Shown one piece after another: positions 39,300 to 50,765 of a DNA stretch of 64,000 nucleotides (its first letter is position 1; every line of letters begins with the position of its first letter). A program made the translations under genes and the position numbers. The notes beneath the pieces are model-generated. The model was not told where the DNA came from and made no database searches. It worked only from the letters and a program-made list of their open reading frames with translations. This stretch comes from Tanypteryx hageni (taxonomy: Eukaryota > Arthropoda > Insecta > Odonata > Petaluridae), in the NCBI GenBank assembly GCA_028673005.1, contig CM054118.1, positions 60,011,401 to 60,075,400 on the forward strand. Direction: 5' to 3'.

Positions 39300-39895
39300 T
39301 ATTTATGAAAACCTGATAGCATTTGAGTTCGCGGGCGAAGTAATATGTTTTTCGAATTTTAGAGTGTATTTGGCCAGTATGGTAATTATTAAAACCACTG
39401 GTAGAAAATAATATATGACATACGGGTCACTGTTACGGATAACCGACTACCCTGATTACCAAAAGGTATAGAATTGAGAATTTCGCATAAATAGCTCTTA
39501 CTCGAGTCAACGACGTCATCTGAAGTTGGCGCTCGTCGTTAATCGCTTGGATTTCAACGTCGAATATAGTGAAGTTGCTCCTCATTTTAATTGCGTAAAC
39601 CCAGACCTAATTTTTAAGTTTTCCCCTTTGTGTTAATGCACTCCCTGTCACACACCCTTGTGGTGGCCTGCAGGGTAAACTGTAGATGTATCTATTCTAA
39701 TGCGCGGTGCAGGAATAGACGATAGATCCTGTACCGATCCAAGCACCAGCCGAGTGCTTAAACTCTCTGCGAACAACAGACGGAACCAAACGCGTGACTG
39801 GTTGAACACGTTCACCGCCAGAGCAGAATACACAATTCATCGGATAGCATTAATGTGAATTACTCAAGGAGTGATCGGGTGTGAAGGAAAACGGG
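39300..39895 (+). repeat. Tandem unit 1 upstream of NHR gene
   Basis: This unit resembles 39896-40420 and 55180-55790 along its length (shared words GACATACGGGTCA, CGACGTCAT, TTCAACGTCGAATAT, TTTAATTGCGTA). It contains an exon-like block from 39713, after the acceptor GCGGTGCAG. The frame there reads …LSANNRRNQTRDWLNTFTAR, then a one-base deletion relative to unit 2 breaks it. The donor present in the other two units is missing, so this is a decayed extra copy. Confidence 0.65.
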
Positions 39896-40420
39896 ACATA
39901 TCGCATTTAAAGAACATTTGACCAAAGAGACATGGCATACGGGTCATTCTGAGAGATAACCTACTGGGACGATTATCGAAACTTCTAGATGAGAGCAATA
40001 CCCGTTTATAGCCCTTAGACGAGTGTGAGGCGTTATTTGAGGTCATAGCGTGAGAAGAGCACGTCGTTCAACGCGTGGCTTTCAACCGCAAATATGGAGA
40101 AGTCGCACGTAATTTAAATAGCGATTTTTCTATTCCGATCCACGGTACAGGGATTGTTGCCAGATCCAGCATGCGGCACCGATCCAGGCACCAACTGAGG
40201 GATCAAACTCTCTGTGAACAGCAGACGGAACCAAAAGGGCGACTGGGTGGACACTTTCACCGCCCGAGCGGAATGCTGCAACTCATCGGATAGCATTAAT
40301 GTGGACGTAACTCACAGAGTAACCGAATGTGAAGGAAAACGGGTGATATATATCCAAGGAGTGTCGAAAGGTAATTTTGTAGCTGAAGCTTAGCCAAGTG
40401 ATAGGTTTGTTGTCTGCATT
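39896..40420 (+). repeat. Tandem unit 2 upstream of NHR gene
   Basis: This unit follows unit 1 directly and is the one nearest to the intact NHR exons. It carries the best preserved upstream exon (40151-40370). The similarity to units 1 and 3 covers both the exon and the preceding 250 bases, so the duplication is genomic and was not limited to a processed exon. Confidence 0.65.
40151..40370 (+). CDS. Putative upstream exon of NHR gene copy A
   Basis: Bounded by the acceptor CGGTACAG and the donor GTAATT. From 40199 the frame is open for 57 codons (GIKLSVNSRRNQKGDWVDTF … VIYIQGVSK) and ends with one spare base. That base completes an Ala codon with the first two bases of the NHR exon at 40994. 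The corresponding junction downstream (55762 to 56028) has the same phase and gives Asp. A TGA at 40196-40198 lies in frame near the exon start. It is also present in unit 3, while unit 1 has CGA. So either translation starts later, another acceptor is used, or the exon is decaying. I do not recognise the peptide as a known domain. Confidence 0.5.
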
Positions 40421-40993
40421 ATAATATATGCGTGAAGCTGCGTGCGTATAAAGTCTCTATATATTTTGTATGAATGTTATTTTCATGAGAAGCAGTGCAA
40501 CAAATTTCAACAGTATTTGAAAATTACTAAGAATCGTCGTACCAATACGTGCGAAACAATGCCTAAAAGAATAAATTCATTATCCTTCCGTCGATTTTCG
40601 AATACGCCTCAAATCGTTCCACAAATTCTTTTAAAGCACGAGAATTTCACGTTTTATTTTAGATCTATGGAATGGATTTTGTTCTTTTTAGTGAATGCTT
40701 GCAATTTTTCTCAAATACCGTTTCCTCTCTTCTCTCATACTATAGTGCAACAAACAGATGAAATTCTCCAGTTACTTGGTAACTTTTTTCCACTACTCCT
40801 ACTCGGTCAATTATAACTAAAAATTAATTGAAAGCGTAGCAGCAGCGGACATGCTTGCATATATATCATTCGTGTAAAAATTTTATTTGAATTCATTAAA
40901 ATTTTAGAAAAATATAAGGAAAACTACTAAGAAATTACTCAAATGTATGACCGTCGTTAATGCTGTGAAATTCTATTTCTCTCCATTCAAAAG

Positions 40994-42194
40994 CTGCGGA
41001 ACATTACAACGAAAAAGAGGAGAAACAAGATAAATTGACTTTCCATCCAAGGTGTGGGAGAAATGTCGCGGTCCTCGCCAATGGGCGCAATGTGCAAAAA
41101 ACAAAGTGAGCTTCCAGATAGAGATGGCTTATCACTTCATTCTCTGGTGTTTGTATTCAATCACCTATATAGCTCCTTATGGTATTCTTCTTGATTTGTG
41201 GCCTTTATGATATAAGTTTTAATTTTATTACAGATTGGATGATTATTTTTACTCAGCCGTTTTCACAAATCGGCAGCTGAAAGATAATGAAATGTTCGAA
41301 ATAAAGTTGGATAAAAAGAACGAAAAACTAGTCCACTCCGTAGGAATCGGTGTCATCACACTCAATCCCGACGATATTGACATTTTACCCGACATGTACA
41401 AATCGTGAGTTCTTTATTAAATGTATTTATTTAACTAATAGATTTATCCTAAAAGCATGTCTAATCTTAAGGTGTATAACATTTAAGTAGATACTTCACA
41501 TTATGTTGAGTGACACGTCTCTTTATTTCAAAACTTTAAGATATCGATTTCTCATTACCTCTTTTCTAATCAAACCTCCTAAAATGAAAAAAATACTTAA
41601 ATTTAGTAAATCTTCATGAATTGTATTCGATCGTAGAACAGAAGAATATTTTTAGCACGACGATATACTCCCATGTTTTAAAACGAATTTCATCCTTTCA
41701 TCAAAAATGCCATTTTACATTACCGAGTGGCAATTTTTTTCATTCGAATGTACATAACGTATTTCGGCAGATATCTTTACTGTGTTAATTATATAATACA
41801 CATCCTTTTTAGCCAATTTTCGCATATATACCTTTACGACACCATCTATTCAAACGGCACGGAATCACTCAGAAACTACGGAAGAAATTTGTACACGCTG
41901 AAGGTAGGTAAAACGTTGATTTTGTACTACATTTTCTAACCTAAGAGTACATCTGATTTTAACTTTAAGGGAAATGAATAGAATCACCTCCTGGATTATC
42001 TAAATCCTTCTACATCATCTGATTCATAGGTTGGCGAACGAGTGGGGGTAAGGAAGGATCGATATGGCACCCTTCATTTTTTTATCAACGGAATCAATCA
42101 GGGACCCGCAGCATCCAACGTAACCTCTCCTGTTCACGGAATATTCGAAATTCGGGGCACCGCATCCAGTGCGACCATAGTCGATGCCTCATAA
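40994..42194 (+). CDS. Neuralized homology repeat (NHR) domain protein, copy A
   Basis: Four exons: 40994-41105, 41234-41404, 41813-41903 and 42030-42194 (TAA). Donors are GTGAGC, GTGAGT and GTAGGT. Phases agree at every junction. The roughly 180 encoded residues form one NHR domain: LTFHPRCGRNVAVLANG at the start, then FTNRQLKDNEMFEIKLDKK and VGIGVITLNPDDID. These are followed by NYGRNLYTLK-VGERVGVRKD, GTLHFFINGINQGPAASNV and ATIVDAS at the end. NHR domains in Neuralized and NEURL4 relatives mediate protein-protein contacts, often linked to ubiquitination or centriolar proteins. No RING finger follows, since the stop comes straight after the domain. A start codon was not found in exon 1, and the upstream exon at 40151-40370 probably supplies the N-terminus. 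A decayed paralogue lies about 15 kb downstream on the same strand. Confidence 0.82.
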
Positions 42195-42304
42195 TAATGG
42201 TTTCAAAGATCTCGTCTATCTTACTTTCGTTGGAGCATTCATGTCATTAATTGTAGGATGTAATTCTTCTTGTACTCAAAGAAATGATTCGTCAACCAAT
42301 AAGC

Positions 42305-42310
42305 AATAAA
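42305..42310 (+). terminator. Poly(A) signal of NHR copy A
   Basis: AATAAA lies 111 bases after the stop codon. The region between also resembles the sequence after copy B, where AATAAA occurs at 57400-57405, so the duplication includes the 3' untranslated region. Confidence 0.65.
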
Positions 42311-42719
42311 TGAATGAAGTTTCCAAAGTTTACTATACACGTTTATGAATCTCACCTATCATAAGAATTTAATTGGTTGTAAATTGTTATTATATTATTA
42401 AATTGAAATATTTATGACCTTATGTCACTATATAAGTCATTCAATTAAAGTGACTTGGCCTCGCTTATGCCGTACTTATGGTATGATTTTACTATTGAAC
42501 TATTAATTGCACGGTGAAAATTTGAAAAAGTCTGGAAGTGCGTATGAATTGAATTTCATAATTTTAATAATTTATAGAGTGATACACTTGTATCATCCGC
42601 AATAGTGATAAATGATAACTGAAAAAAGAATTCAAAATATCGCGAGAGAGAGAACTTCTTACATGGCCTTGCCAAAAGTAATTTGTCCGTAGGCCGGTGA
42701 TTATTTTCGGTTAAATATG
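42311..42719. other. No gene seen
   Basis: AT-rich downstream DNA. Confidence 0.5.
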
Positions 42720-43110
42720 ATCCTCTACAAACTTCTTTTCGTAGCCTACCTCATGTCTCTTACCCTTTCAATTCATCTTTCAGCTGAAACGTTTTCCTGC
42801 CCCATTCTCTTTTACCTTCCAGTTGTCGTTCTAACACAGCTTTAATCATTATCTCTCTCCTCAACTAATGTCCGAATCACTTAGTCTTCCTCTTTCTTCA
42901 AATATAATCAGTTGTTTCCCTAACATTCTAATAATTGTTTCCTAGTTTTTCATCCCACCTGTGCATTTTATATTCATCACTCTTCTCCATACTCACATTT
43001 TGAAAGTTTTCAAGTGCTTTAGGTTAATTTTCTTGAGTGCCCATGATTTTATTGTATACATAGCATTTTACCAATTTCTTGCGTGTGTCTTCCTTTATTT
43101 CTCTCGTTAG
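42720..43110 (-). mobile_element. Decayed LINE reverse transcriptase 3' fragment
   Basis: The minus strand, read from 43085, gives KKLVKCYVYN, an interrupted stretch, then MHRWDEK and, in the last third, VLERQLEGKREWGRK. The order and motifs match the region C-terminal to the catalytic core in the LINE type found at 58160-59545 (a KLVKCYVWS-like motif, then a Trp-containing block, then an EGK-rich block). Several stops and frameshifts show that it is old. The catalytic Tyr-X-Asp-Asp part is absent. Confidence 0.5.
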
Positions 43111-44029
43111 TAGAAGTATTATTTCTTCTGAAAGCAGTTCTTGCTTTCTCTATTATAGTACTTATTTATTAGAGAAACTATTACAAGCTTTGCATGTACA
43201 ACAGTTTTCATTTGGTAATTTATAAATAAAAGTATTATTGTTCCCCATTTACTTTCAAATTTAATAATAGTAATACCAGCAAAACCTTTGAAATCGTAAA
43301 TTACGAAAATGATTTCCCGCGAAACAACATTATCTGTCATTATCGTATTATTATCTGTCTTTCCTGTCGAGAAGTAGTTTCCATTTGAATTTTTAAACGC
43401 TTTAATTTAATTTTACGCACGACCTAAAACTGTATAGTTAAAAAACAGCAAAACAATTTATAGTAGGTTTAACTATCAAATTATCTGTCACTTTCTAAAT
43501 TATATTTATGAACTAAAACCTTTTGAAATAAATCATAAAGGAATAAATACATAAAGGTTTTGAAGAAAGTATAAATTACTTACCATTAAATAAACTAAAG
43601 AGGAACTCCTCTCAACTTAGTTTAAAATTTCTCTTCAACAAACGTAAAATATTAGTGTTTCAAACATGTATTTCCAACTAAATGGAATTGTGGAATTTTT
43701 AAATGCCGAGTTCGTTCTATTCTATTCAAGCTATCTCTATTCTAATGAATTTTAAAATGCAAATATGAAAAGTCATACACCAATTCCCATTGGTTGGCAT
43801 TTATTCTAAAGAGATACTATTTATTTGCCGTTTTGATGAGCACTCAGCTCCATCGGGAAATGCCAGAAGAGTTAAATTACCAGTTACGAAAATTAAACAG
43901 TAAGGAAGATAAAAATAAAAATTAAAAGAAAATACATACGCGATATAGACGTTCTTACGAATATAAATGTAAATAATCGTTCGCATAAGGTCTAAAACAA
44001 CTGTCATAATAAAATATACCCCGTGTAAA
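43111..44029. other. No gene seen
   Basis: AT-rich DNA, nothing recognised. Confidence 0.5.
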
Positions 44030-44281
44030 TTGAGCAACATTCCGACCGGCTGGGAAAGTGAGTGTTACCACGAGGGGCAGCCGATATGTAGGCGTCAACT
44101 AGTTACCAAACCACCAGAGAGAGAGAGGAAATACTTCCGGTACGTATGTGCCGAACTAAACAAGATTGGAAAGGTTTACTGCTTGTGGGAATACACAGAG
44201 ATCTTCTTTAACCCAACTTTGGAGGGTTTTATAAACGTGAATGTGCCTAACACGCAATTATTTTATAAGATATACATTTGA
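44030..44281 (+). CDS. Unrecognised ORF downstream of NHR copy A
   Basis: An 83-codon frame starts MSNIPTGWESECYHEGQPIC and continues RRQLVTKPPERERKYFRYVC. It is more complex in composition than the background, with four Cys residues. The segment RQLVT…KYFRY…KI…YT can be aligned weakly to RSLVTETEFKRYR…KKI…RAYT in the ORF at 57600-57826, which sits downstream of NHR copy B. If that is real, each NHR copy is followed by a related coding block. I do not recognise the family, and the start codon choice is simply the first ATG. Confidence 0.3.
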   Translation: MSNIPTGWESECYHEGQPICRRQLVTKPPERERKYFRYVCAELNKIGKVYCLWEYTEIFFNPTLEGFINVNVPNTQLFYKIYI

Positions 44282-45750
44282 GTTTTGAACGTCTAGTATA
44301 AACTTTCTAATTTCGCGGCCGCATAAATGTATCACGCGAGCCACATGCGGAACGCGAGTTTGAGAGACTAGAGAGACAGTGGCGACATCCAATATCGGAG
44401 GAAAAAAGTGAAAAAATATTTTCGGTTGGATTATCGGGTGCGAATCTTCGCTCATGATTTTCCCGAGAAGACAACTGAGGAGCGGGAGACGGATTTCCGA
44501 GAGAGAGGATGATGGGAGAAGATAATGGTAAAGAATAGTAAAAGGAAAGAAGGGAGTATGCTCCATTAATGTGGGAGGGGATGTAGGAGGAAAAACTCAA
44601 GTCGGGAAGTGGAGAGTGTGGTTAAGAGATTGCTGATGGAGCGGAAGAAGACTCTTCTGGAACGCTTTGAGGACGTGGACGAATTGCCTTCGGGTTTTGA
44701 GGAAGAGATATTTCATTGCTCGAGGTGAGGCGAGTGACTGGAGCTAGTCGGAAAAAAAGCAATATTCCCTGTAAATCGATTCAGGTTTTTTCCTCGAATT
44801 GAGAAATAAGTACTTCCAAATGGATTCTATGATTGAGGATCGTGTGATGATAGCTCTGTTAATGGAATTTAGATGACTATTTGATTATGACATATTTTTG
44901 AAGTTTATGGAGATATCGGTTAAGAATACGAAAAATTACAATGGGGATTTCAACACTGAGTTCAATAGCTATCCGAATCAGAATTTTAAGAAAGGCAATT
45001 AAAGGATAACTGCAATGTAATAATAGAAAGAAACAAGTAGTGCTATCCATCACCACGGATAAAATTCGCGAGTTTTTCTTCTATCACTATTAATTTTGAT
45101 GATATTTTGTTTTATTTAGCTATGAAGATTTCTCTTATTAACCTAATTGACGAAATGGGAAGTTTGAAATTTGATCACTTGTTATATACGTAAATTTACC
45201 TTATCTGTATTTATATAGATGTGGTTGTACCGCGACATATTCGGTTACTAGAATTTTGTTTGCAAGTGGAATTATTGCGGAAATGTACGCTAAAAATAAT
45301 CGTTCGCTCTTTTAAACCTTCGTCGATATAAAAAAAATTAAATGGCCCCTATCCGATCCTGTGTATTCTTCAAAACTGAAATCTAATGAAAAACAAATTA
45401 CAGCAATACAGAAATTCACACTCCCAGTTTCACCTCTCTGTCGTTTAGGGTTTCGTCAGAATTTAAACCGAGCTGGTAGTGAGATGGACAGACAGACGCC
45501 AAAGTGTAACTATAAGCGCGCTAAAAACTAAAAGAAACAACGTGAAAAACATTTTTGGACATGCTCAAATGTATTAATAGCATGTTAATAACGAATGGAA
45601 AATGTAGAATGCGATGAAACATTGTGCGCATCAGAATGCTTTATTTCTCCTTAAGGTTAGAATGCAAGTAGATGAGGGAATGAAAGTCAAGTCGGCATCG
45701 TTTCTTCACTTCGCTAACCAGCAAACCTTTGCACTACGCATCGGCTACCG
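44282..45750. other. No gene seen
   Basis: 44340-44640 is purine-rich on the plus strand. The rest is AT-rich without recognised content. Confidence 0.5.
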
Positions 45751-46280
45751 CACTGGTGTCCAACAGAATTTTAAGGTTCGCCACACATGTGGCAAACGGA
45801 TCAGCCTTTTCGCTAAATAGTACAAATTATAAATTTGTATTATAAGTAGAACTTCATTTTAAATAAAAGATAACAGTGATACGTAATAATGGTTTAAATT
45901 ATTTATTAGTCAAATTAATCATTAAATTGAAACACTAAATTTTAATGTGGTACTGGATAGTTCATTTATCCAAGCAGTGCATTGAAATTTGGCGTAGAAT
46001 CCACATTAAGTAGAAGCGACATCCGGGGGTGAGAAGGCGCAAATCATCATTGTGTACACTGCAACCTTGTTCTTGCGTAGTCCTTTTTAAAAAAATTAAT
46101 ATTTTACATTATGTTGCGAAAGAGTTGTTGAATTAAAACTTTAAATAAAAGGGATTTAAACAAATATAGTACTATGTGTTTTAATAATTTAAAAAATAGT
46201 AGACAGTAGATTTTGAGCATCAATTCGCCACATATCAATGGCCGATTCACCACAAGTGGAGATTGGGTTGCACACCACTG
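45751..46280. mobile_element. hAT MITE with target-site duplication
   Basis: The left end CACTGGTGTCCAAC and the right end read in reverse, CAGTGGTGTGCAACC, are inverted repeats. The inverted similarity continues inward (CGCCACACATGTGGC on the left, ATATGTGGCGAATTG in reverse on the right). The flanking octamers GGCTACCG and GGCTACTT share their first six bases, consistent with the 8-bp duplication of hAT elements. At about 530 bases with no transposase reading, it is non-autonomous. Confidence 0.78.
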
Positions 46281-47395
46281 GGCTACTTTACTCACATTCA
46301 TATCCACTAAAACATAAGACGATGTTCTCCTTACTGGATCCTACCTATTTCTCTCCTCACTTTCATTTTCTAATTTCCATCTCGTTTGAATCGAAGATTT
46401 CAGAAACACTCGCCGTTGTCGCTGAGCTTGGGCCTGCGATCACATCCCTCAGAATACGTTGATAACTACTTTCGCAGTCAGGAAACACCGAGCCACGGTA
46501 AAACAAGTGAGGAAAGAATTCCAGAGCGAATTGCATAAAGCGCTTTTTCACCGAGTGCTATTTCACCATCAGAGTAAAGAATCAAAGAAGCTATGCATTG
46601 TTGGTTAACTAAATTCTTAGAGCATGTACCTTTAGCATTTTTTCCGATTACTCACCACCAACTACTTCTAGATCTACTAAATTATTACCAAATTTAGCAT
46701 TTGTATAGATCAACTTTCACTGAAAATTTAGTTAGTTCAAAATTAAAGATTCCATAAAAAATTGACCGAACATACATACCGACACATGTACAGAAAAAAC
46801 TAATACATAAGCGATTTCTTATTTTTAAAACGCTGAAAATACCGGTATGGAATAATTGAAGAAGAAGGGCTGACGGAAAGAGAGAATGAGATGGTATCAG
46901 GGAGGAATGGAGTTTGGTGGATAATAGAGAGAAAATTAAAGACCGAAATTATAGAGCGACGAATATCCGAAAATTATATTGATATCGAAATGAAAACAGG
47001 ACGGACGCGGAAGGCTATAGAGGGATTCGAGAGTCTAGTGGATAATAGAAGCAAAAATTACGGCGGGAGATAAAAGAGGGGAGAAACGCGGAATAGGGGA
47101 ACCAAACGGTGTGGAGAAAGAAGGAATGAGAAAGAGAAATTAATGCATAGGAGACGGCAGAGGTTCAGAGAATAAAACGTAGAATGGAAAAGAAGAACAA
47201 TGAATAAGGACATTGCAACTGCAAGTGCCGTATATTCGATGTCAAAGAAGGTAACGGTGGTGATGAGAGCAATATAGAGCCAACAAGAGATGTTATAAAA
47301 CATTAATTTTTAATTATTCCAAATTGACCAATTCGTCAGAATAGTCACTAAGCTGAGCGCTTAAGATCATTCCCGTATATAAATGTAATAATTGC
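46281..47395. other. No gene seen
   Basis: No supportable gene. 46860-47170 is purine-rich on the plus strand. Confidence 0.5.
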
Positions 47396-48163
47396 TTAGT
47401 TGCATATGGAGTACGGCATATTGTTCTGGGGACATTCAAGTGCAACTAAAGATATCTTTGTACTGCAAAAGATAGTTGTAAGTGCAATAAATGGCTTAAA
47501 GAGTGATGACCAATGTAAGTCCTGTTTTATAAAAAATGGTATATTGAATTTGAACTGCTTATATTTATTAAGGTCACTATTATACGCGAAAGACAATCTA
47601 ACTTGCTTTCCTGTTAGATCATTAGTACATATGTATAATATTAGACATAAGGATGAACTAGAGTTGTCATACTGTAGGATTACAAAAACCACTGAGTATT
47701 TCACTGTTATGGCCAGGAAATTGTTTAATAAACAGCCAAATGCAGCAAGATCTGTGAGCCTGCCTAAATTTGGAAAAGTAATGACTGCTTGGCTAAAACC
47801 CTAATCATACTATTCTGTCGAAGAATATATGAGTGATGATTTATCTGATTTAAATATGTAAATGCATATACGTATTAGGTTATGTTATGTGTATGTACTA
47901 AGTTTATATGATTTTGAAAATGTGTATATATTTAGATTAGGTGATTTATATTATATGGACCTAAATTGTGTGATGTGAAAATGTATATGTATTATGGTGA
48001 TTATATTGTGCAATATAAAGATGAAAATATATTTTGGTTACATATGTTAAAGATACCAATATATTTTTACTGTTTTATACATGTAATATTTATGTGTCTG
48101 AACGAAATCTATTCCACATTTAGTTGGCCAAGGGTGAATAAAATTATTATTATTAAGGGATGA
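47396..48163 (+). mobile_element. LINE 3' end (Jockey/CR1-like reverse transcriptase C-terminus)
   Basis: A continuous frame from 47400 to 47804 reads MEYGILFWGHSSATKDIF, then LQKIVVSAINGL, a Cys-containing block, LRSLLYAKDNL and a C-terminal MARKLFNKQPN. This is the conserved thumb and post-thumb region of Jockey/CR1-type LINE polymerases (the YGI.LWG…LQK signature). About 350 bases of 3' untranslated sequence follow and end in ATTATTATTATTAAG, the simple repeat common at the tails of such elements. It is 5'-truncated, which is normal for LINE insertions. The frame is intact over 134 codons, so the copy is fairly young. Catalytic residues are absent. Confidence 0.75.
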
Positions 48164-50499
48164 AACAAAGGCTTAGTTTCTTGTTCAATGTGTAACCGTT
48201 CTCATTAGTACAATTTCAAAAACAACGGCACAAACAGCCTCAATAAATTCTGGACCAATGTTCTTTCTGCGCTGTGCGCGCGCACACGGTCTGCAAGGCC
48301 AGTGCTCACGAGAAAAATTTGAGCGCACAAATATTTGTAGAATTATAGATAGTTAATTGTGAAATAAAAAAGCGCACGCTACTGTGAGACGTTGCAGACT
48401 AATCGATAAATCTCGGTATATGCCAATTCTGCACCATCTCCACCCACGCCCAATCATAATTCGTAATTTTAATATACCCAGATGCATTTATTAACCGGTT
48501 TTTTAACTGTCGAGGAAGAAATGATGGCGTCTCAGAGAAAGTGGGCGCAATTATGAAATTTCCGAAAAATTTGAGCAGCGAATTTCTTCCGTGCATACGT
48601 CATGAAAAAGTAAAGAAAACATTGTTTGGGACTACTGAATTTTTTGAAGAAATTCAGTTTTCACTCCGTTTTTCCACAATAATCATCTGCCAACTCAATT
48701 CCCTCCAAAGTTTTGCTACTCCGATATCGGAACTATATTCGCCCTTCACAAATCGAGAAGGGGATAACAAGAGCAAACGAGGAGAGATGGGGGATATGAT
48801 GTCAGTCAGAAATAAAGAGAGAAATTACCAAGAAGGGTATGGGAGATTTTTTTCTTTTGAAAATGTATGGGCAACTTGGTTTTTAAGAGAAAGATATGGA
48901 TGGCTGGAGAGAGGGCGAAAGTGAGGAAAATGGTTAAAGACGAATTTTCGAAGAGAGAGGAAAAGGAAACGGAATGAATATGGGTGGAGGAGAGGGGGAA
49001 GAAGGGGCGTGAAGGGAGGGAAGATTTCTTTCTAGAAGGTAAACAAGGAAGCGAGATGATAATTCCACCCAAGCGGCAGATAAAGCCCCAAAAAATGTGA
49101 GCTGAAAGTAAAACAGAAGGAGCGAAGTGGATTTTAGTGAAAATTGGATTATTCCTAAGTCCTCTGAAATGAAATAAATGGCGGAGGAAAGTGTTTGGAC
49201 ATGAAATTAGAAAATGGAGGCTTTTTTACGCTGGAAAGCAATTTGGAGAAACGTCTCTTTGCTGGCAAAGGTTTTTTAAGTCGGGCGTTTCAGAAAGCTT
49301 TCCGTCCTCTGATTCATCGAGTCCTTTCCTCTGTAAATGATTCACTTCAACATTTACTTTGGACCTTTCTATTTGCGATAAAGTTGTAGCGGCATGGTAA
49401 TATTACGAATGGTTACTACAGAAATGTTTTCAAACAATTTATTGCTATTAATTCTCATTGGTTTCTCATTCTCGGAGTTTCCCTAAAATATTTCTAATAC
49501 AAGTTATGCTCTTTCTTATTAAATAAAAAATACCAAAGAAGAATTTATTTATACCCGTTTTGCTTTCCCAGCCTATTCAAACTAATTTTACCATGTTAAC
49601 TTCCTTCAAGTGGATCGGTAATCACATTACGAGTATTGTCTTAAATCGGAAAATCATTCATTTGTACAAATATTTGTATAATAACATTTCAGGAATAATT
49701 CATTTAAAATGGCTATTGGGATGCCTAAGACGGGTAATTGTTTTTTTAATGTTTTAATTAATTAATTTTTTATTTTGCACATCCGTCAAGTTTCTATACG
49801 AAAAGAGTTTTCATACTTAAAATCCATTTTCTCTGACCCATAATTACCGGAGCAAAAATTACCGCATGTGTCTTTCTTGAGTCCATGTGCCTCCACTCCA
49901 CTCGCTCGATCTCCTCATACAGGATATTAGCGTTTTCACGGTGAAACCGCAAGAAGGAAAAACTTCAGCGAAAGCGAGAGGGCAAGCTAATTCCCGTATC
50001 AGGAAGGGTGTAGGGTAAAAAGAGAAGGGGGAGGGACCGAAGAGAACAAATGCAATTAAGAGGCGTATGCGAGTCTCTCGTTTCCATACGCAATTGCGGA
50101 GGCGTGGAACTAACGACTAGAATATTTCGCGCGCATTCCCATTCTGCTGTCTCCCAATTCTGCTACTCCCTACCTCTAATTTCGGCGGCTCATGAAGGGA
50201 AATGCACGGACCCTATTCAAAGTGGGAGTAATTCTTTTACTGGTGGTTTTTTCGACATCGGTGCATAGAATGGAAGGATAAGACTGGAGGAAGGCAGGAA
50301 GGTACGTGAAATGACCCGCCATTCGCCTCCAAGCTCCGAGGCACCAGAGCTCTAGGCACGTTGCGCACGGAGGAGTTTCCGCGAGTTAACCTCTCTTTAC
50401 TTTTTCCCCTGAAGATTAGACCACCTGCCTTTACACTCCCTTTCCCACGCCTCTTGCTTCCATGGGATAGCGTGTATTGCCGTTACTGAAAGCAGTAAA
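48164..50499. other. No gene seen
   Basis: 48760-49030 is purine-rich. 50040-50400 is somewhat richer in GC and CpG. Open frames in both show no recognised domain. Confidence 0.5.
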
Positions 50500-50765
50500 A
50501 TTTCTTTGGGCAAAAATGACAGTTTCGTTCTGTCCCTCTTTTTCCCTTTCCCTCATCTTTTATCTTGGTCTCTCCCTCTATCCTTATTCCCGCTTGCTTT
50601 TATTTTTCTTCCCATTCCTTCTTTTCAGGTCCTCCCCATCCTTTCTGCTCCCTTTCTCATTTCGTTGTTTTTCTTTCCTTTCCAAACCCATCCTCGCCTT
50701 TACCTGCACCCACTCCTCAATTTAACTCTATCTCTAACCTTCTTCCTCTCTCTCAACTCCCATTT
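50500..50765 (+). repeat. Polypyrimidine tract
   Basis: Over 250 bases composed almost entirely of C and T, giving three overlapping Ser/Leu/Pro/Phe-rich frames. These are composition artefacts. Similar tracts lie at 31690-31930, 36540-36840, 37100-37400, 52290-52440 and 52980-53130. Confidence 0.8.

Noticed and set aside
39648..39833. Minus-strand frames open in all three duplicated units (also at 40114-40296 and 55496-55678)
   Set aside because: Splice signals and the phase match with the NHR exon support the plus strand. The minus frames are probably shadows, though I cannot exclude them completely.
40442..40816. 124-codon plus-strand open frame between the upstream exon and the NHR exons
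   Set aside because: It falls in the predicted intron, has AT-rich low-information composition, and is absent from the copy B locus.
48541..48924. 127-codon plus-strand open frame
   Set aside because: No domain, no splice context, and half of it lies in a purine-rich tract.
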